Assembly: GCF_024628725.1 (NCBI RefSeq)
Contig: NZ_CP102409.1
Coordinates: 1,521,001-1,585,000 of the forward strand
DNA from: Ruegeria sp. YS9
Lineage (GTDB): Bacteria; Pseudomonadota; Alphaproteobacteria; Rhodobacterales; Rhodobacteraceae
Direction of reading: 5' to 3'
Length of the DNA stretch: 64,000 nucleotides
Shown: one piece after another, positions 1 through 9,253 of the stretch
How positions within the stretch are numbered: the first letter of the stretch is position 1
How the letters are laid out: every line of letters begins with the position of its first letter
Position numbers and translations under genes: made by a program
Notes under the pieces: model-generated
What the model was told of the DNA's origin: nothing
What the model saw: only the letters and a program-made list of their open reading frames with translations
The model's database searches: none

Positions 1-2
1 CC

Positions 3-209
3 AGGTTCGCCAAAGCCGTTGATCGTTTTCAGACACCTGTCGCCAATCTGGAAACCGGTGGCGGGTCGTGGGTCGATTACAAGGTTACATATGCCCAGCT
101 TGAGGCACGCGTTCAGCCTGCGATTGCAGCAGGTTCTCCTCGGCTGTGGGATTGGCTGCAGCCGCAACTGGCAGCACATTTCCAAAGCGTCGAGGCTGTA
201 CATCACTAG
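3..209 (+). CDS. C-terminal 68 residues of a probable HD-domain hydrolase (cut by window edge)
   Basis: An open frame enters from the left edge and stops at 207-209. The visible residues contain a segment reading roughly KAVDRFQTPVANLE, which resembles the late helix of YfbR/YGK1-type HD-domain nucleotide phosphohydrolases. The metal-binding HD motif would lie upstream, outside the window, so the family call rests on this tail alone. The gene is followed directly by a strong hairpin terminator, which supports the stop as a true gene end. The call is tentative. Confidence 0.45.
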   Translation, partial: RFAKAVDRFQTPVANLETGGGSWVDYKVTYAQLEARVQPAIAAGSPRLWDWLQPQLAAHFQSVEAVHH

Positions 210-218
210 ACGGAAAAG

Positions 219-247
219 AAAAAAGGAGCCCGACGGCTCCTTTTTCC
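219..247. terminator. Rho-independent terminator, probably bidirectional
   Basis: GGAGCC and GGCTCC pair around a short CGAC loop. An A-run precedes the stem and a T-run (positions 241-245) follows it, so the structure can end transcription in both directions: the HD-domain gene from the left and any minus-strand transcript from the right. Confidence 0.85.
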
Positions 248-268
248 CTGCTAAGCTCTACGTGGCGC

Positions 269-403
269 TTAAAAAACACTACTACCATCAAACTGTTCAA
301 CCATGTTGGCTGCTTCAACTTCGACGGACCCCCCGTCAGCAAGCCACCCAATCGCCACTATCAGACCCGCAGCAAATATCACGGATTTCGAAAATGTCGT
401 CAT
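269..403 (-). CDS. Possible 44-residue single-pass membrane or secreted peptide
   Basis: A minus-strand frame from ATG at 401-403 to TAA at 269-271 encodes 44 residues. There is a basic/polar start (MTTFSKS), a hydrophobic stretch of about 14 residues (VIFAAGLIVAIGWLA), then an acidic tail. It fills an otherwise empty gap and ends 22 bases from the shared terminator, as a real small gene would. No convincing ribosome-binding site lies close to the ATG, and I recognise no family. Confidence 0.35.
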   Translation of the reverse strand: MTTFSKSVIFAAGLIVAIGWLADGGSVEVEAANMVEQFDGSSVF

Positions 404-470
404 AACTCAATACTCAATAACAAATCCTAAAATACGCTGAGAACATTACACTAATTCGATTCTCTGAATA

Positions 471-486
471 GTCAGGTATACCTGAC
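471..486. promoter_or_regulatory. 16-bp perfect palindrome, candidate operator upstream of the SMR gene
   Basis: GTCAGGTATACCTGAC is its own reverse complement. It lies 99 bases upstream of the SMR start in a short AT-richer stretch. The GTATAC core resembles operators of GntR-family repressors (FadR/FCD type), but no GntR gene is in the window, so the bound factor is unknown. Confidence 0.45.
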
Positions 487-585
487 CTCAGGTGGTTTTC
501 TTCCATCTTCAGACCCAAAATTGCCTTGTCCACTCCTTCGGTTTCATGCTCAACGCGGGGTATCTTTCCTGTTTCGAGGATCAAA

Positions 586-921
586 ATGCCCCAAGCCTAT
601 CTGTATCTGATGCTGGCTGTTGTTGCGGAAACCATTGGCACCACGGCCTTGCAGGCCAGTCAACAATTCACGCGGTTCTGGCCGTCCGTCCTTGTGGTCA
701 TGGGGTACGGAGTCGCATTTTACCTCATGGCGCTGACGCTGAAATACATGCCTGTCGGCATTGTCTATGCAATCTGGTCAGGTCTGGGCATCTTTCTGAT
801 CGCCGTGATCGGATTCATCGTGTTCGGCCAAAAGCTGGATTGGCCTGCGATCCTGGGGTTGACGTTGATCTTGTCCGGAATCCTGATCATTCACCTCTTT
901 TCCAAGACTGCCGGCCACTGA
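586..921 (+). CDS. emrE: EmrE-like small multidrug resistance (SMR) exporter
   Basis: The protein has 111 residues and four predicted membrane helices, the usual SMR length. SMR proteins act as dual-topology dimers in the inner membrane and exchange protons for quaternary ammonium or other cationic compounds. The essential membrane glutamate is E15 in the segment VVAETIGTT, and the helix-3 signature AIWSGLGI is intact. The overall pattern, including FTRFWPS and GILIIHL, is closer to EmrE than to the guanidinium exporter subgroup. I chose ATG 586 because GAGG sits 6-9 bases upstream; an in-frame upstream start would add 20 residues not seen in the family. It is transcribed alone. Confidence 0.9.
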   Translation: MPQAYLYLMLAVVAETIGTTALQASQQFTRFWPSVLVVMGYGVAFYLMALTLKYMPVGIVYAIWSGLGIFLIAVIGFIVFGQKLDWPAILGLTLILSGILIIHLFSKTAGH

Positions 922-997
922 TCCACGGTTAGGGCTGGTATATTTTGTCGCGCCGCGCTATGCGCGCGGCAACTTCCCGTTCAAAGGCTGACCTCTC

Positions 998-2815
998 ATG
1001 GACCTGCGCAATATCGCAATCATCGCTCACGTGGACCACGGCAAGACGACCCTGGTGGATGAGCTGCTCAAACAATCCGGCGCGTTCCGGGAAAACCAGG
1101 CCGTGGCGGAACGCGCCATGGACAGCAACGACCTGGAACGCGAACGTGGTATCACCATTCTGGCCAAGGCAACTTCGGTCGAATGGAAAGACACGCGCAT
1201 CAACATCGTCGACACGCCGGGCCACGCCGATTTCGGTGGTGAGGTCGAGCGTATCCTCAGCATGGTCGATGGCGTTGTCCTGCTGGTTGACGCCGCCGAA
1301 GGCCCGATGCCGCAGACCAAATTCGTGACGTCGAAAGCCCTGGCGCTGGGCCTGCGCCCGATCGTGGTTCTGAACAAGGTCGACAAACCGGACGCGGAAC
1401 CTGACCGCGCACTGGATGAATGCTTTGATCTGTTTGCCAACCTCGGTGCCGATGATGATCAATTGGATTTCCCGGCCATGTATGCCTCGGGCCGCTCCGG
1501 CTGGGCGGATATGGAGCTGGACGGCCCCCGCAAGGACCTGAGCGCCCTGTTTGATCTGATCGTCGATCACGTTCCTGCCCCGAAACAGATCGCGCATAAG
1601 GGTGAGCCGTTCCGGATGCTGGCCACCACTTTGGGCAGCGATCCTTTCATCGGCCGCATTCTGACCGGTCGTGTGGAAAGCGGCACATTGAAGGCTGGCG
1701 ACAGCCTGAAAGCCCTGAGCCGCGATGGATCGTTGATCGAAAACTTTCGCGCCTCAAAAATATTGGCATTCCGTGGGCTGGCACAGCAACCTATCGATGT
1801 GGCCGAAGCCGGTGACATCGTCACCATCGCCGGCATGAGCAAAGCCACCGTGGCGGATTCTCTGGTTGCTCCGCAGGTCGAAGAAGCCCTGCCTGCACAG
1901 CCCATCGACCCGCCGACGATCACCGTAACTTTTGGCATCAATGATTCTCCGCTGGCCGGTCGTGACGGCAAGAAGGTTCAGTCGCGCGTCATCCGTGATC
2001 GCCTGATGAAAGAAGCCGAATCAAATGTCGCGATCCGCGTCACCGACACACCCGGCGGCGAGGCTTTCGAGGTCGCCGGCCGCGGCGAATTGCAGATGGG
2101 TGTTCTGATCGAGAACATGCGTCGCGAAGGGTTCGAGCTCAGCATTTCGCGCCCCCAGGTTCTGTTCCGCGAAGAAAACGGACAGCGTCTGGAACCCATC
2201 GAAGAAGTCACCATCGACGTGGATGATGAATACTCGGGCTCGGTGATCGAAAAGATCACAGGGGCGCGCAAAGGTGAGTTGGTCGAGATGCGCCCCGCTG
2301 GGGCCGGCAAGACCCGCATCATCGCGCATGTACCGTCCCGTGGTCTGATCGGCTATCACGGCGAATTCCTGACTGACACCCGCGGCACAGGCGTTCTGAA
2401 CCGCGTGTTCCATGGCTGGGCGCCGCACAAAGGCCCGATCCCGGGCCGCCGGGCCGGCGTTCTGATCTCGATGGAGAACGGTCAGGCCGTCGCTTACGCC
2501 CTGTGGAACCTGGAGGAGCGGGGCCGGATGTTTGTCGGCCCTCAAACGGATGTCTATCAAGGCATGGTGATTGGCGAGCATTCTCGTGACAATGATCTGG
2601 AAGTGAACCCGCTGAAGGGCAAGAAACTGACAAACGTACGCGCCAGTGGCTCGGACGATGCGGTTCGCCTGACACCGCATGTTCAATTCTCGCTGGAAGA
2701 GGCAATTGCCTATATTGACGACGATGAACTGGTCGAAGTCACACCGAATGCGGTGCGCTTGCGCAAGCGTTATCTTGATCCGCACGAGCGCAAGCGGATG
2801 GCCAAGTCGGCCTGA
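998..2815 (+). CDS. typA: Ribosome-associated translational GTPase TypA/BipA
   Basis: The protein has 605 residues, full length for TypA. The G-domain motifs are all present near the N terminus: AHVDHGKTT (about 10-18), [18 protein letters not shown] and NKVD. EF-G-like domains and the TypA-specific C-terminal region follow ([14 protein letters not shown], then the basic end [13 protein letters not shown]). TypA binds the 70S ribosome and supports ribosome assembly and growth under stress or cold. It appears monocistronic, 76 bases after the SMR stop and followed by a clear terminator. Confidence 0.97.
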   Translation: MDLRNIAIIAHVDHGKTTLVDELLKQSGAFRENQAVAERAMDSNDLERERGITILAKATSVEWKDTRINIVDTPGHADFGGEVERILSMVDGVVLLVDAAEGPMPQTKFVTSKALALGLRPIVVLNKVDKPDAEPDRALDECFDLFANLGADDDQLDFPAMYASGRSGWADMELDGPRKDLSALFDLIVDHVPAPKQIAHKGEPFRMLATTLGSDPFIGRILTGRVESGTLKAGDSLKALSRDGSLIENFRASKILAFRGLAQQPIDVAEAGDIVTIAGMSKATVADSLVAPQVEEALPAQPIDPPTITVTFGINDSPLAGRDGKKVQSRVIRDRLMKEAESNVAIRVTDTPGGEAFEVAGRGELQMGVLIENMRREGFELSISRPQVLFREENGQRLEPIEEVTIDVDDEYSGSVIEKITGARKGELVEMRPAGAGKTRIIAHVPSRGLIGYHGEFLTDTRGTGVLNRVFHGWAPHKGPIPGRRAGVLISMENGQAVAYALWNLEERGRMFVGPQTDVYQGMVIGEHSRDNDLEVNPLKGKKLTNVRASGSDDAVRLTPHVQFSLEEAIAYIDDDELVEVTPNAVRLRKRYLDPHERKRMAKSA

Positions 2816-2903
2816 TTTTCCGGGCAGACCACCGTCGCGATCAGAAACAATTGCCCAAGTGTGGCAATTTTGCGTCCAAACGGACAAAAGATGAAAAATG
2901 GAC

Positions 2904-2929
2904 AACCGGGCACTGCGCCCGGTTTTCTT
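2904..2929 (+). terminator. Rho-independent terminator of typA
   Basis: AACCGGGC pairs with GCCCGGTT around a five-base loop and is followed by a T-rich tract. It lies about 90 bases after the typA stop. Confidence 0.85.
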
Positions 2930-3113
2930 TTGATAACAGGCGGCTTTCTGCTTCCGGTTGCATTAATTCTTCACCACTCCCCCGGCCCACATATTGTGAT
3001 TGAGACCCGTTTAAGGTGAAAATATGCCAGTTGTGTGACGTCGTTCATAAACACCCTCGCTTCGGTGGTTCATATGAACACGTAGTAAAGTATCGAGTTT
3101 CGAGGAGTTCCAA

Positions 3114-3788
3114 ATGGGTATCCGGTCCCGCAATATCCCGCTGTTTTTTGTTGCTACGACGTTTTTGTTTTCGCCTGCGGGCGAAGCTTTCGCAGCCGGG
3201 ACATGTACCGTTCAAACAGCCAGACAATCCGCAGCTTCCGCACAGGTGTTATGTGAGTGCGACGCGGTGACATCGGGTATGATCCGGTACATTCAACGCC
3301 GGCACGATTTCGATCAAATTCTGGCGCGAGTCGGAGCTGAATGCACACCACTTGCAGATTTGCTTTCTGATTTTCCCACGGCATCGATCGGCGCAAGTGA
3401 TCAACGGTCCGGAGATGGTCCGTCTGATGAGACTGTCGACAGCAGCCCGGCTTTCGGTGGCGGCGGTGGTTCAGGTGGTGGAACTGGCACCACAGGCGCT
3501 GGAGGCGGTGGCACTGGCGGTGAAGGTGGCGGCACTGGCGGCGAAGGCGAAGGTGGCGGCGAAGGCGAAGGCGGCGGCGAAGGCGAAGGCGGCGGAGAAG
3601 GTGAAGGCGGCGGCGAAGGCGAAGGCGGCGGCGAAGGCGAAGGCGGCGGCGAAGGTGAAGGCGGCGGCGAAGGTGAAGGCGGCGGCGAAGGTGAAGGCGG
3701 CGGCGAAGGTGAAGGCGGCGGCGAAGGTGAAGGTGAAGGTGAAGGTGAAGGTGAAGGTGAAGGTGAAGGTGAAGGCGAAACCTTCTGA
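3114..3788 (+). CDS. Secreted protein with long Gly/Glu tandem-repeat tail
   Basis: The 224-residue protein begins with a typical signal peptide (basic start, hydrophobic core, AFA-A cleavage near residue 28). A small domain of roughly 90 residues with four cysteines follows (TCTVQ, LCECD, AECTPL). The rest is a low-complexity tail: a Gly/Thr-rich linker, ten units of E-G-E-G-G-G, then an E-G dipeptide run ending in ETF. The start has GAGG close upstream and a strong terminator follows, so it is a real gene. I recognise no family. The acidic, flexible tail could be a spacer or bind calcium, but that is inference. Confidence 0.8.
   Translation: MGIRSRNIPLFFVATTFLFSPAGEAFAAGTCTVQTARQSAASAQVLCECDAVTSGMIRYIQRRHDFDQILARVGAECTPLADLLSDFPTASIGASDQRSGDGPSDETVDSSPAFGGGGGSGGGTGTTGAGGGGTGGEGGGTGGEGEGGGEGEGGGEGEGGGEGEGGGEGEGGGEGEGGGEGEGGGEGEGGGEGEGGGEGEGGGEGEGEGEGEGEGEGEGEGETF
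3543..3770 (+). repeat. In-frame tandem repeats: ten 18-bp units then eight 6-bp units
   Basis: Units starting at 3543, 3561, 3579 and so on to 3705 share an 18-bp period (GAAGGCGAAGGCGGCGGC with GGT/GGC and GGA variants). From 3723 the period drops to 6 bp (GAAGGT, eight copies). Both periods are multiples of three, so copy-number change by slippage keeps the reading frame. Confidence 0.95.
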
Positions 3789-3803
3789 TTTGGAAGCAAA
3801 AAT

Positions 3804-3834
3804 ACCGGTGCAAGATTCGATTGCACCGGTTTTC
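3804..3834 (+). terminator. Rho-independent terminator after the Gly/Glu repeat gene
   Basis: ACCGGTGCAA pairs perfectly with TTGCACCGGT (10-bp stem, 7-base loop), followed by TTTC. It lies 16 bases after the stop and between two convergent genes, so it may also serve the minus-strand peptidase gene. Confidence 0.85.
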
Positions 3835-3862
3835 ACTTTCTCAAAAAAGTTTTCAGTTTTCC

Positions 3863-4486
3863 TCAGCTATGCCCGTAAACACCCACCCAACGTCCGGGCC
3901 GGTTCGGGTCTTGCATGCGAAGAAACAGGTACCGCGTCGCTGTCCAGGGTTTGATACGGTTTGTGAGGTTGTCCAAAACCAAATCACCGTTTGAAGAGCG
4001 GTACACCAGCACCGCATGAGGCACTCGGCGCGTGTCCAGAACAGTAGCGATCAAGAGTTTGCTTGGATCGACGCCGGCATGGATCAAATCCCTTTTCTTC
4101 AACAGCACGAAGTCTTCGCAATCGCCGCCCCTGGCCGTCGGAAGCGCCCAACGCTCGGTCGTTTTATACTGAGATTGATCGGTGACTTCACGCGTCGATC
4201 TGTTCACACGCCGGTTTATCTGTTCGACAACCTTCAGTTCTTGCTGGCTGGACATGGACACGGATCGCTTTCCTGCACAGGCCCAATTGTATTGAGCGCA
4301 CAAGTTGGCGGCTCCGGACGGAGGCGGTGAAGACGCAACACTTGGGATAAACCCGTTCCCAGACGCATGCGCAGCAGGGGTCATGGTAATGGCACAGATG
4401 CTCAAAACACTGATGCCAGCGACCCGCGCTGAAACTGGCAGAAGTTTGGCGCCAAGCTGCCTGGCCAGAATTATAAAGTGCTTCAT
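3863..4486 (-). CDS. Periplasmic transglutaminase-like cysteine peptidase (BTLCP, peptidase family C93)
   Basis: The 207-residue protein starts with a long signal peptide ending near AAHA-S (residue 41). The catalytic triad of the C93/LapG family is visible: C123 in RGGDCEDF, H157 in VPHAVL and D172 in LVLDNL. LapG-type members clip surface adhesins in the periplasm under c-di-GMP control; others have no known substrate. I chose the ATG at 4484-4486 because it has a GGGG-containing site just upstream; the first in-frame ATG would add 10 residues. No GGDEF/EAL partner or large adhesin is in the window. It is convergent with the repeat-protein gene. Confidence 0.85.
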   Translation of the reverse strand: MKHFIILARQLGAKLLPVSARVAGISVLSICAITMTPAAHASGNGFIPSVASSPPPSGAANLCAQYNWACAGKRSVSMSSQQELKVVEQINRRVNRSTREVTDQSQYKTTERWALPTARGGDCEDFVLLKKRDLIHAGVDPSKLLIATVLDTRRVPHAVLVYRSSNGDLVLDNLTNRIKPWTATRYLFLRMQDPNRPGRWVGVYGHS

Positions 4487-4855
4487 GCCTGTACCCCAAT
4501 CCGATGTTTTTCGCACGATTGCACGTCAAACAGGGTCGCATTCCGATTCGTGAAACTATCCGCGAACAAACCCACCTAGGCAATCACCTAAAAAGATGAA
4601 GGGGAAAAAGGGCGGAAATTCGTCCGTCAATCTGACCTTTTTGCGCAAGAATTTGGGTGGCGCAGCCACAATTCAGGCGCAAACCGCGCATATCCGCAAC
4701 AGCGCGGCCTGATAAGCAATTGAAATTATAAAATAATAAACTCAGCCCATATTTGCGGGCTGAGTTTCCCTGACCGATCGTGGCATAAGCCAATGATTGC
4801 CTATTCGCTGCCCGTTTACCGGGTAAACCGCGCTACAAGCCGTGAAACCTGACGT
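4487..4855. other. Gene-free interval of 369 bp between convergent/divergent units
   Basis: I see no credible gene. It holds the promoter side of the cysteine peptidase gene, the DUF1330 terminator at 4738-4767, and an operator-like inverted repeat GTTTACC-G-GGTAAAC at 4814-4828, 28 bases beyond the DUF1330 stop. A 69-codon frame here runs through the terminator and is not credible. Confidence 0.5.
4730..4770 (-). terminator. Terminator of the alaS-DUF1330 unit
   Basis: AAACTCAGCCC (4738-4748) pairs perfectly with GGGCTGAGTTT (4757-4767). Read on the minus strand, the stem is followed by a T-rich tract (TTTATTATTTT), about 90 bases after the DUF1330 stop. Confidence 0.85.
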
Positions 4856-5143
4856 TCACTCCGTGATTTCAACCACGACCAACTCACGTTCACTGGCGTC
4901 GCGCGCATGACTCAATGCTTGCTGATAATCATCCGAGTTGTAGCATTCGACGGCTGCTTCGAGCGACGGGAAACGGGCAACCACGTTGCGTGGCCGTTCC
5001 TTGCCTTCCAACTGAACGTAACGCGCCGCACGGGCGATGAAAGTACCCCCGTGCTTGGCAATGGCTGGCCCGGCCAGTTCCGCATATTTTCCATACGCCT
5101 CGGCATCGGTCACCGTCACATGCGCAATCCAGAGTGCAGCCAT
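4856..5143 (-). CDS. DUF1330 family protein (dimeric alpha/beta barrel)
   Basis: The 95-residue protein matches the DUF1330 pattern: ALWIAHVTVTDAEAYGKYAELA at the N terminus, then GGTFIARA, VVARFPSLEAAVECYNSDDYQQAL and a closing VVVEI strand. These small proteins adopt a ferredoxin-like dimeric barrel fold; their reactions are mostly unknown. The ATG at 5141-5143 is preceded by GGAGG and lies one base after the alaS stop, so the two genes are co-transcribed. Upstream in-frame ATGs would add an arginine-rich extension that only reflects the alaS reading frame. Confidence 0.88.
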   Translation of the reverse strand: MAALWIAHVTVTDAEAYGKYAELAGPAIAKHGGTFIARAARYVQLEGKERPRNVVARFPSLEAAVECYNSDDYQQALSHARDASERELVVVEITE

Positions 5144-5144
5144 C

Positions 5145-7817
5145 TTATCCTCCCAAAACCTGTTCTGCGGCCTTGATCGCCGAATCCGCGTTCGACGCAT
5201 CCCGACCACCGCCCTGGGCCATGTCCGGGCGGCCGCCGCCGCCCTTGCCGCCCAATTCCACCACGGCGGCCTTGACCAGGTCGACCGCCGAAACGGTTCC
5301 TGTCAGGTCTTCGGTGACGCCAGCCGCAACCGCGGCCTTGCCTCCGGTATCCGCGATGAGCAGTACCGCCCCCGACCCAAGACGCGCCTTGTGTTCGTCG
5401 ATCAATGCCGGAAGATCCTTGCCGGACACGCCGCTGAGGGCCTGCGCTATGAACTTCACGCCGTTCACATCACGCGCTTCGGCACCGCCGCCCTGCCCGC
5501 TCCCGCCGGCCATCGCCAGATCTCGACGCAGTTGAGCCACTTCGTTCTGCAATGACTTGCGTTCCTCCAGCAGGCTTTTCACGCGTGCCACCACATCATC
5601 CGGCTGCGCCTTCAGTTCCGACGCCACCTGCGCAAGACGGTGATCCTGTGCCGAAAGGTAACGGAACGCTTCATCCCCGGTCAGTGCCTCGATGCGGCGC
5701 ACGCCGGCACTGCTTGCGCTGTCGCCCAGGATGACAAAGGTGCCGATGTCACCCGTCTGACGCACATGAGTACCGCCGCACAGTTCGATCGACCAGGTTT
5801 CGCCATCATGGCCCTTGCCCGTCGGTGCCTTGCCCATCGAGACAACACGCACCTCGTCACCGTATTTCTCGCCGAACAGTGCCTGCGCGCCCAGTTTGCG
5901 CGCGTCATCTGGTGTCATGACCCGTGTCTCGACGGCCGAGTTCTGGCGGATGAAGTCGTTCACCTCACGTTCGATCTTCTGGATTTCCTCCAGGCTCAGC
6001 GCTTTGGAATGGCTGAAGTCGAACCGCAGACGATCCGCCGCATTCAGCGAACCGCGCTGCGCCACATGGTCGCCCAGCGTTTCCCGCAGCGCTTCATGCA
6101 GCAGGTGCGTGGCCGAGTGGTTGGCCCGGATTGCAGTGCGGCGTGCGTGATCGACTTCCAGCTCGACAGCATCGCCTTTTGACACGGCACCGCTGACAAC
6201 CGTCACCTTATGTGCATAGACCTTCCCATCGGCGAATTTTCTGGTGTCCTCCACCCGGCTGAGGTGATCGCGATCTTCAAGGCGCCGCATCTCGCCAGTA
6301 TCGCCCACCTGGCCACCAGCTTCGCCGTAGAACGGCGTCTGGTTCACCACGACCCAGCCGGTGCTGCCCGCGTCGATCTTGTCAACCAAGGCACCGTCGA
6401 CAACCAGTGCCGCAACCTGAGCTTCGGCTTTCTCGGTGTCATAACCAAGGAAGTCGGTCGCCCCGGCGCTGTCCAGAACATCGAACCAAACCGCCTGATC
6501 CGCGGCTTCACCTGACCCGGCCCAGGCAGCCCGCGCCTTGGCCTTTTGTTCGGCCATCGCCGTTTCAAAGCCTTCGGTGTCTACTGTCCGGCCTTTTTCA
6601 CGCAGCGCATCCTGCGTCAGGTCCAGTGGGAAACCGTAAGTGTCATACAGTTTGAAAGCCGCTTCACCGGACAAAGGCGCACCCTCGGAAAGGCCGGACA
6701 CCTCATCGTCCAGCAGCCTCAACCCCCGGTCCAGCGTCTGCTTGAAGCGGGTTTCTTCAAGCAACAAGGTCTCTTCGATCAATGGCTGTGCCTGGGTCAA
6801 CTCGGCATAGTGACCGCCCATCTGTTGTACCAATGACGGGACAAGCCGGTGCATGACCGGATCCTTGGCACCCAACAGATGCGCATGACGCATGGCACGA
6901 CGCATGATGCGGCGCAGAACATAACCGCGGCCATCATTGCTGGGCATCACGCCATCCGCAATCAGGAACGAAGTCGAACGCAGGTGGTCCGCGATCACAC
7001 GGTGGTGTACGTTCTGATCCCCGTAAGGATCCACGCCAGTCGCATCGGCCGAGGCCTCGATCAGTGCCTTGAACAGATCGGTGTCATAGTTGTCATGGCT
7101 GCCCTGCAACAATGCGCCGATCCGCTCGAGCCCCATGCCCGTATCGATCGACTGCATGTCGAGTTCCACCATCGAGCCGTCTTCGAACTGCTCGTTTTGC
7201 ATGAAGACGACGTTCCAGATTTCAATGAACCGATCGCCGTCCTCTTCGGCAGAGCCCGGAGGACCACCCCAGATGTGGTCGCCATGATCATAAAAGATTT
7301 CGGTACACGGGCCGCAGGGGCCGGTCGGACCCATCTGCCAGAAATTGTCGCTGGTGGCGATGCGGATGATCCGGTCTTCGGGAACACCGACCTTTTTCCA
7401 GATTTCAAACGCCTCGTCATCGGTATGATAGACCGTTGTCAGCAGGCGGTTCTTGTCGATCCCGAATTCCCTGGTGATCAATTCCCACGCGAACGGGATC
7501 GCTTCGCGTTTGAAGTAATCACCGAACGAGAAGTTCCCCAACATCTCGAAGAATGTATGGTGGCGCGCGGTGTAACCCACATTGTCGAGATCGTTGTGCT
7601 TGCCGCCGGCACGTACACATTTCTGCGCCGTGGTGGCGCGCTTGTAGTCACGTGTTTCCAGGCCGGTGAACAGGTTCTTGAACTGCACCATGCCCGAATT
7701 GACGAACATCAGCGTCGGGTCGTTGCGCGGCACCAGCGGGCTGGACGCCACGACCTCATGCCCCTGTTTTTCAAAGTAGTTCAGAAAGGTCGATCGGATG
7801 TCGTTCAGGGTTGGCAT
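5145..7817 (-). CDS. alaS: Alanyl-tRNA synthetase
   Basis: This full-length 890-residue AlaRS attaches alanine to tRNA-Ala in the cytoplasm. The class II catalytic core starts with [20 protein letters not shown] and includes the [23 protein letters not shown] block. The editing domain carries its zinc motif in [14 protein letters not shown] together with CGGTHV. A coiled-coil and C-Ala domain ending EQVLGG closes the protein. The ATG at 7815-7817 matches the family N terminus; an in-frame ATG six codons earlier is less likely. It heads a unit with the DUF1330 gene. Confidence 0.98.
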   Translation of the reverse strand: MPTLNDIRSTFLNYFEKQGHEVVASSPLVPRNDPTLMFVNSGMVQFKNLFTGLETRDYKRATTAQKCVRAGGKHNDLDNVGYTARHHTFFEMLGNFSFGDYFKREAIPFAWELITREFGIDKNRLLTTVYHTDDEAFEIWKKVGVPEDRIIRIATSDNFWQMGPTGPCGPCTEIFYDHGDHIWGGPPGSAEEDGDRFIEIWNVVFMQNEQFEDGSMVELDMQSIDTGMGLERIGALLQGSHDNYDTDLFKALIEASADATGVDPYGDQNVHHRVIADHLRSTSFLIADGVMPSNDGRGYVLRRIMRRAMRHAHLLGAKDPVMHRLVPSLVQQMGGHYAELTQAQPLIEETLLLEETRFKQTLDRGLRLLDDEVSGLSEGAPLSGEAAFKLYDTYGFPLDLTQDALREKGRTVDTEGFETAMAEQKAKARAAWAGSGEAADQAVWFDVLDSAGATDFLGYDTEKAEAQVAALVVDGALVDKIDAGSTGWVVVNQTPFYGEAGGQVGDTGEMRRLEDRDHLSRVEDTRKFADGKVYAHKVTVVSGAVSKGDAVELEVDHARRTAIRANHSATHLLHEALRETLGDHVAQRGSLNAADRLRFDFSHSKALSLEEIQKIEREVNDFIRQNSAVETRVMTPDDARKLGAQALFGEKYGDEVRVVSMGKAPTGKGHDGETWSIELCGGTHVRQTGDIGTFVILGDSASSAGVRRIEALTGDEAFRYLSAQDHRLAQVASELKAQPDDVVARVKSLLEERKSLQNEVAQLRRDLAMAGGSGQGGGAEARDVNGVKFIAQALSGVSGKDLPALIDEHKARLGSGAVLLIADTGGKAAVAAGVTEDLTGTVSAVDLVKAAVVELGGKGGGGRPDMAQGGGRDASNADSAIKAAEQVLGG

Positions 7818-7907
7818 AGGGCTCTCTCGGCGCACAAAAAAATTGGTCCCCGCAGGTTTATCCCCCTGTCAAACGAGTGTCCACAGCAGAGGCGTATCCG
7901 AACGAAA

Positions 7908-7934
7908 CAAGGCGGCCCGGGGGACCGCCTTGTT
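7908..7934 (-). terminator. Terminator of recA
   Basis: CAAGGCGG and CCGCCTTG form a GC-rich hairpin about 60 bases downstream of the recA stop, between recA and alaS. The T-run on the minus strand is short. Confidence 0.65.
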
Positions 7935-7993
7935 CATGGTGTTTTCAACACAACACGTCGGACCGGAAACGTAACGCCCCCCGTCAGCGACCG

Positions 7994-9061
7994 TCAGGCT
8001 TCAAGGATGTCATCATCTTCGGCTGCGCCCGGAGGCATGTCGAAATCCAATCCGTGAGCCGCCCGAATCTTGTCTTCGATCTCAAAGGCAATGCGGCTGT
8101 TGTCGCGCAGATACTGTTTGGCGTTCTCACGCCCCTGCCCGATCCGTTCGTCGCCGTAACTGAACCATGACCCTGACTTTTCGACCACACCGGCTTTGAC
8201 ACCCAGATCCAGCAGTTCGCCCATCTTGCTGATGCCCTCGCCGTACATGATGTCGAATTCCACCTGCTTGAAAGGCGGCGCAACCTTGTTCTTGACGACC
8301 TTGACGCGCGTCTGGTTGCCGACAACTTCGTCCCGGTCCTTGATCGCGCCGATGCGGCGAATATCCAGACGGACCGAGCTGTAGAATTTCAGAGCATTCC
8401 CGCCGGTGGTGGTTTCGGGGCTGCCGAACATCACGCCGATTTTCATCCTGATCTGGTTGATGAAGATCACCATACAGTTCGAGCGGCTGATCGAGCCGGT
8501 CAGTTTCCGCATCGCCTGGCTCATCAGACGGGCCTGAACGCCAACATTGCTGTCACCCATATCGCCTTCCAGTTCGGATTTCGGCGTAAGCGCCGCAACC
8601 GAATCGACCACAACCATGTTGACCGCGCCCGAACGCACCAGCGTATCGGTGATCTCAAGCGCCTGCTCTCCGGTATCGGGCTGCGAGATCAGAAGCTCAT
8701 CCAGATCAACGCCCAGCTTTCGGGCATATTGCGGGTCCAGCGCGTGCTCGGCGTCGACAAAGGCGCAGACGCCGCCGCGTTTCTGCTGTTCTGCAATGCA
8801 ATGCAACGTCAGCGTCGTCTTCCCCGAGCTTTCGGGGCCGTAAATCTCAACGATCCGCCCCATCGGCAGACCACCAATTCCCAACGCTATGTCCAGCCCG
8901 AGCGAGCCTGTCGAACTTGCGTCGATGTCCTGTTTGGCGCCTTCGCCCAGCTTCATGATGGAGCCCTTACCGAACTGCCGTTCGATCTGGGCCAGCGCGC
9001 TGTCGAGCGCCTTTTGCTTGTCTGCGTTTTTCTTGTCGCTCATTGTCAGAAGATCCGCCAT
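7994..9061 (-). CDS. recA: Recombinase RecA
   Basis: The 355-residue RecA forms filaments on single-stranded DNA, performs strand exchange and triggers LexA self-cleavage. Walker A is GPESSGKTT, and the signature [16 protein letters not shown] and the DNA-binding loops are intact. The acidic tail ends [10 protein letters not shown]. The frame is open for 227 further codons upstream, but conserved RecA sequence begins at [17 protein letters not shown] chose ATG 9061, with ATG 9043 as an alternative. An SOS box 56 bases upstream indicates LexA control. Confidence 0.97.
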   Translation of the reverse strand: MADLLTMSDKKNADKQKALDSALAQIERQFGKGSIMKLGEGAKQDIDASSTGSLGLDIALGIGGLPMGRIVEIYGPESSGKTTLTLHCIAEQQKRGGVCAFVDAEHALDPQYARKLGVDLDELLISQPDTGEQALEITDTLVRSGAVNMVVVDSVAALTPKSELEGDMGDSNVGVQARLMSQAMRKLTGSISRSNCMVIFINQIRMKIGVMFGSPETTTGGNALKFYSSVRLDIRRIGAIKDRDEVVGNQTRVKVVKNKVAPPFKQVEFDIMYGEGISKMGELLDLGVKAGVVEKSGSWFSYGDERIGQGRENAKQYLRDNSRIAFEIEDKIRAAHGLDFDMPPGAAEDDDILEA

Positions 9062-9116
9062 TGTCCTGTCGCCTTCCCTTTTGTCACACCCTTGATCGGG
9101 CGGCAATCGCTGCTTT

Positions 9117-9131
9117 GTTCGCCTCTTGTTC
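9117..9131. promoter_or_regulatory. SOS box (LexA operator) of recA
   Basis: GTTCGCCTCTTGTTC is an exact GTTC-N7-GTTC, the direct-repeat LexA operator known in alphaproteobacteria. It lies 56-70 bases upstream of the chosen recA start, where a promoter is expected. Confidence 0.85.
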
Positions 9132-9253
9132 CTTATGGGACCAAAAAGAGAACATTTCAATAAAAACTTACAGGGTTTACTCTTCTTCAATTGTATTAAG
9201 GAGTCGTTTACGACAATCTGCGCGCATAGCCGGGTGACAATTGGAGCAATTAA

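Noticed and set aside
3543..3770. CRISPR-like tandem repeat
   Set aside because: The units are contiguous with no spacers and are translated in frame.
3154..3836. Long minus-strand frames of Arg-Leu-His, Pro-Ser or Phe-Thr-Ala repeats
   Set aside because: These are the other-strand readings of the Gly/Glu repeat; the plus-strand frame has the signal peptide, ribosome-binding site and terminator.
4584..4793. 69-codon minus-strand frame
   Set aside because: It runs through the DUF1330 terminator and has no family resemblance.
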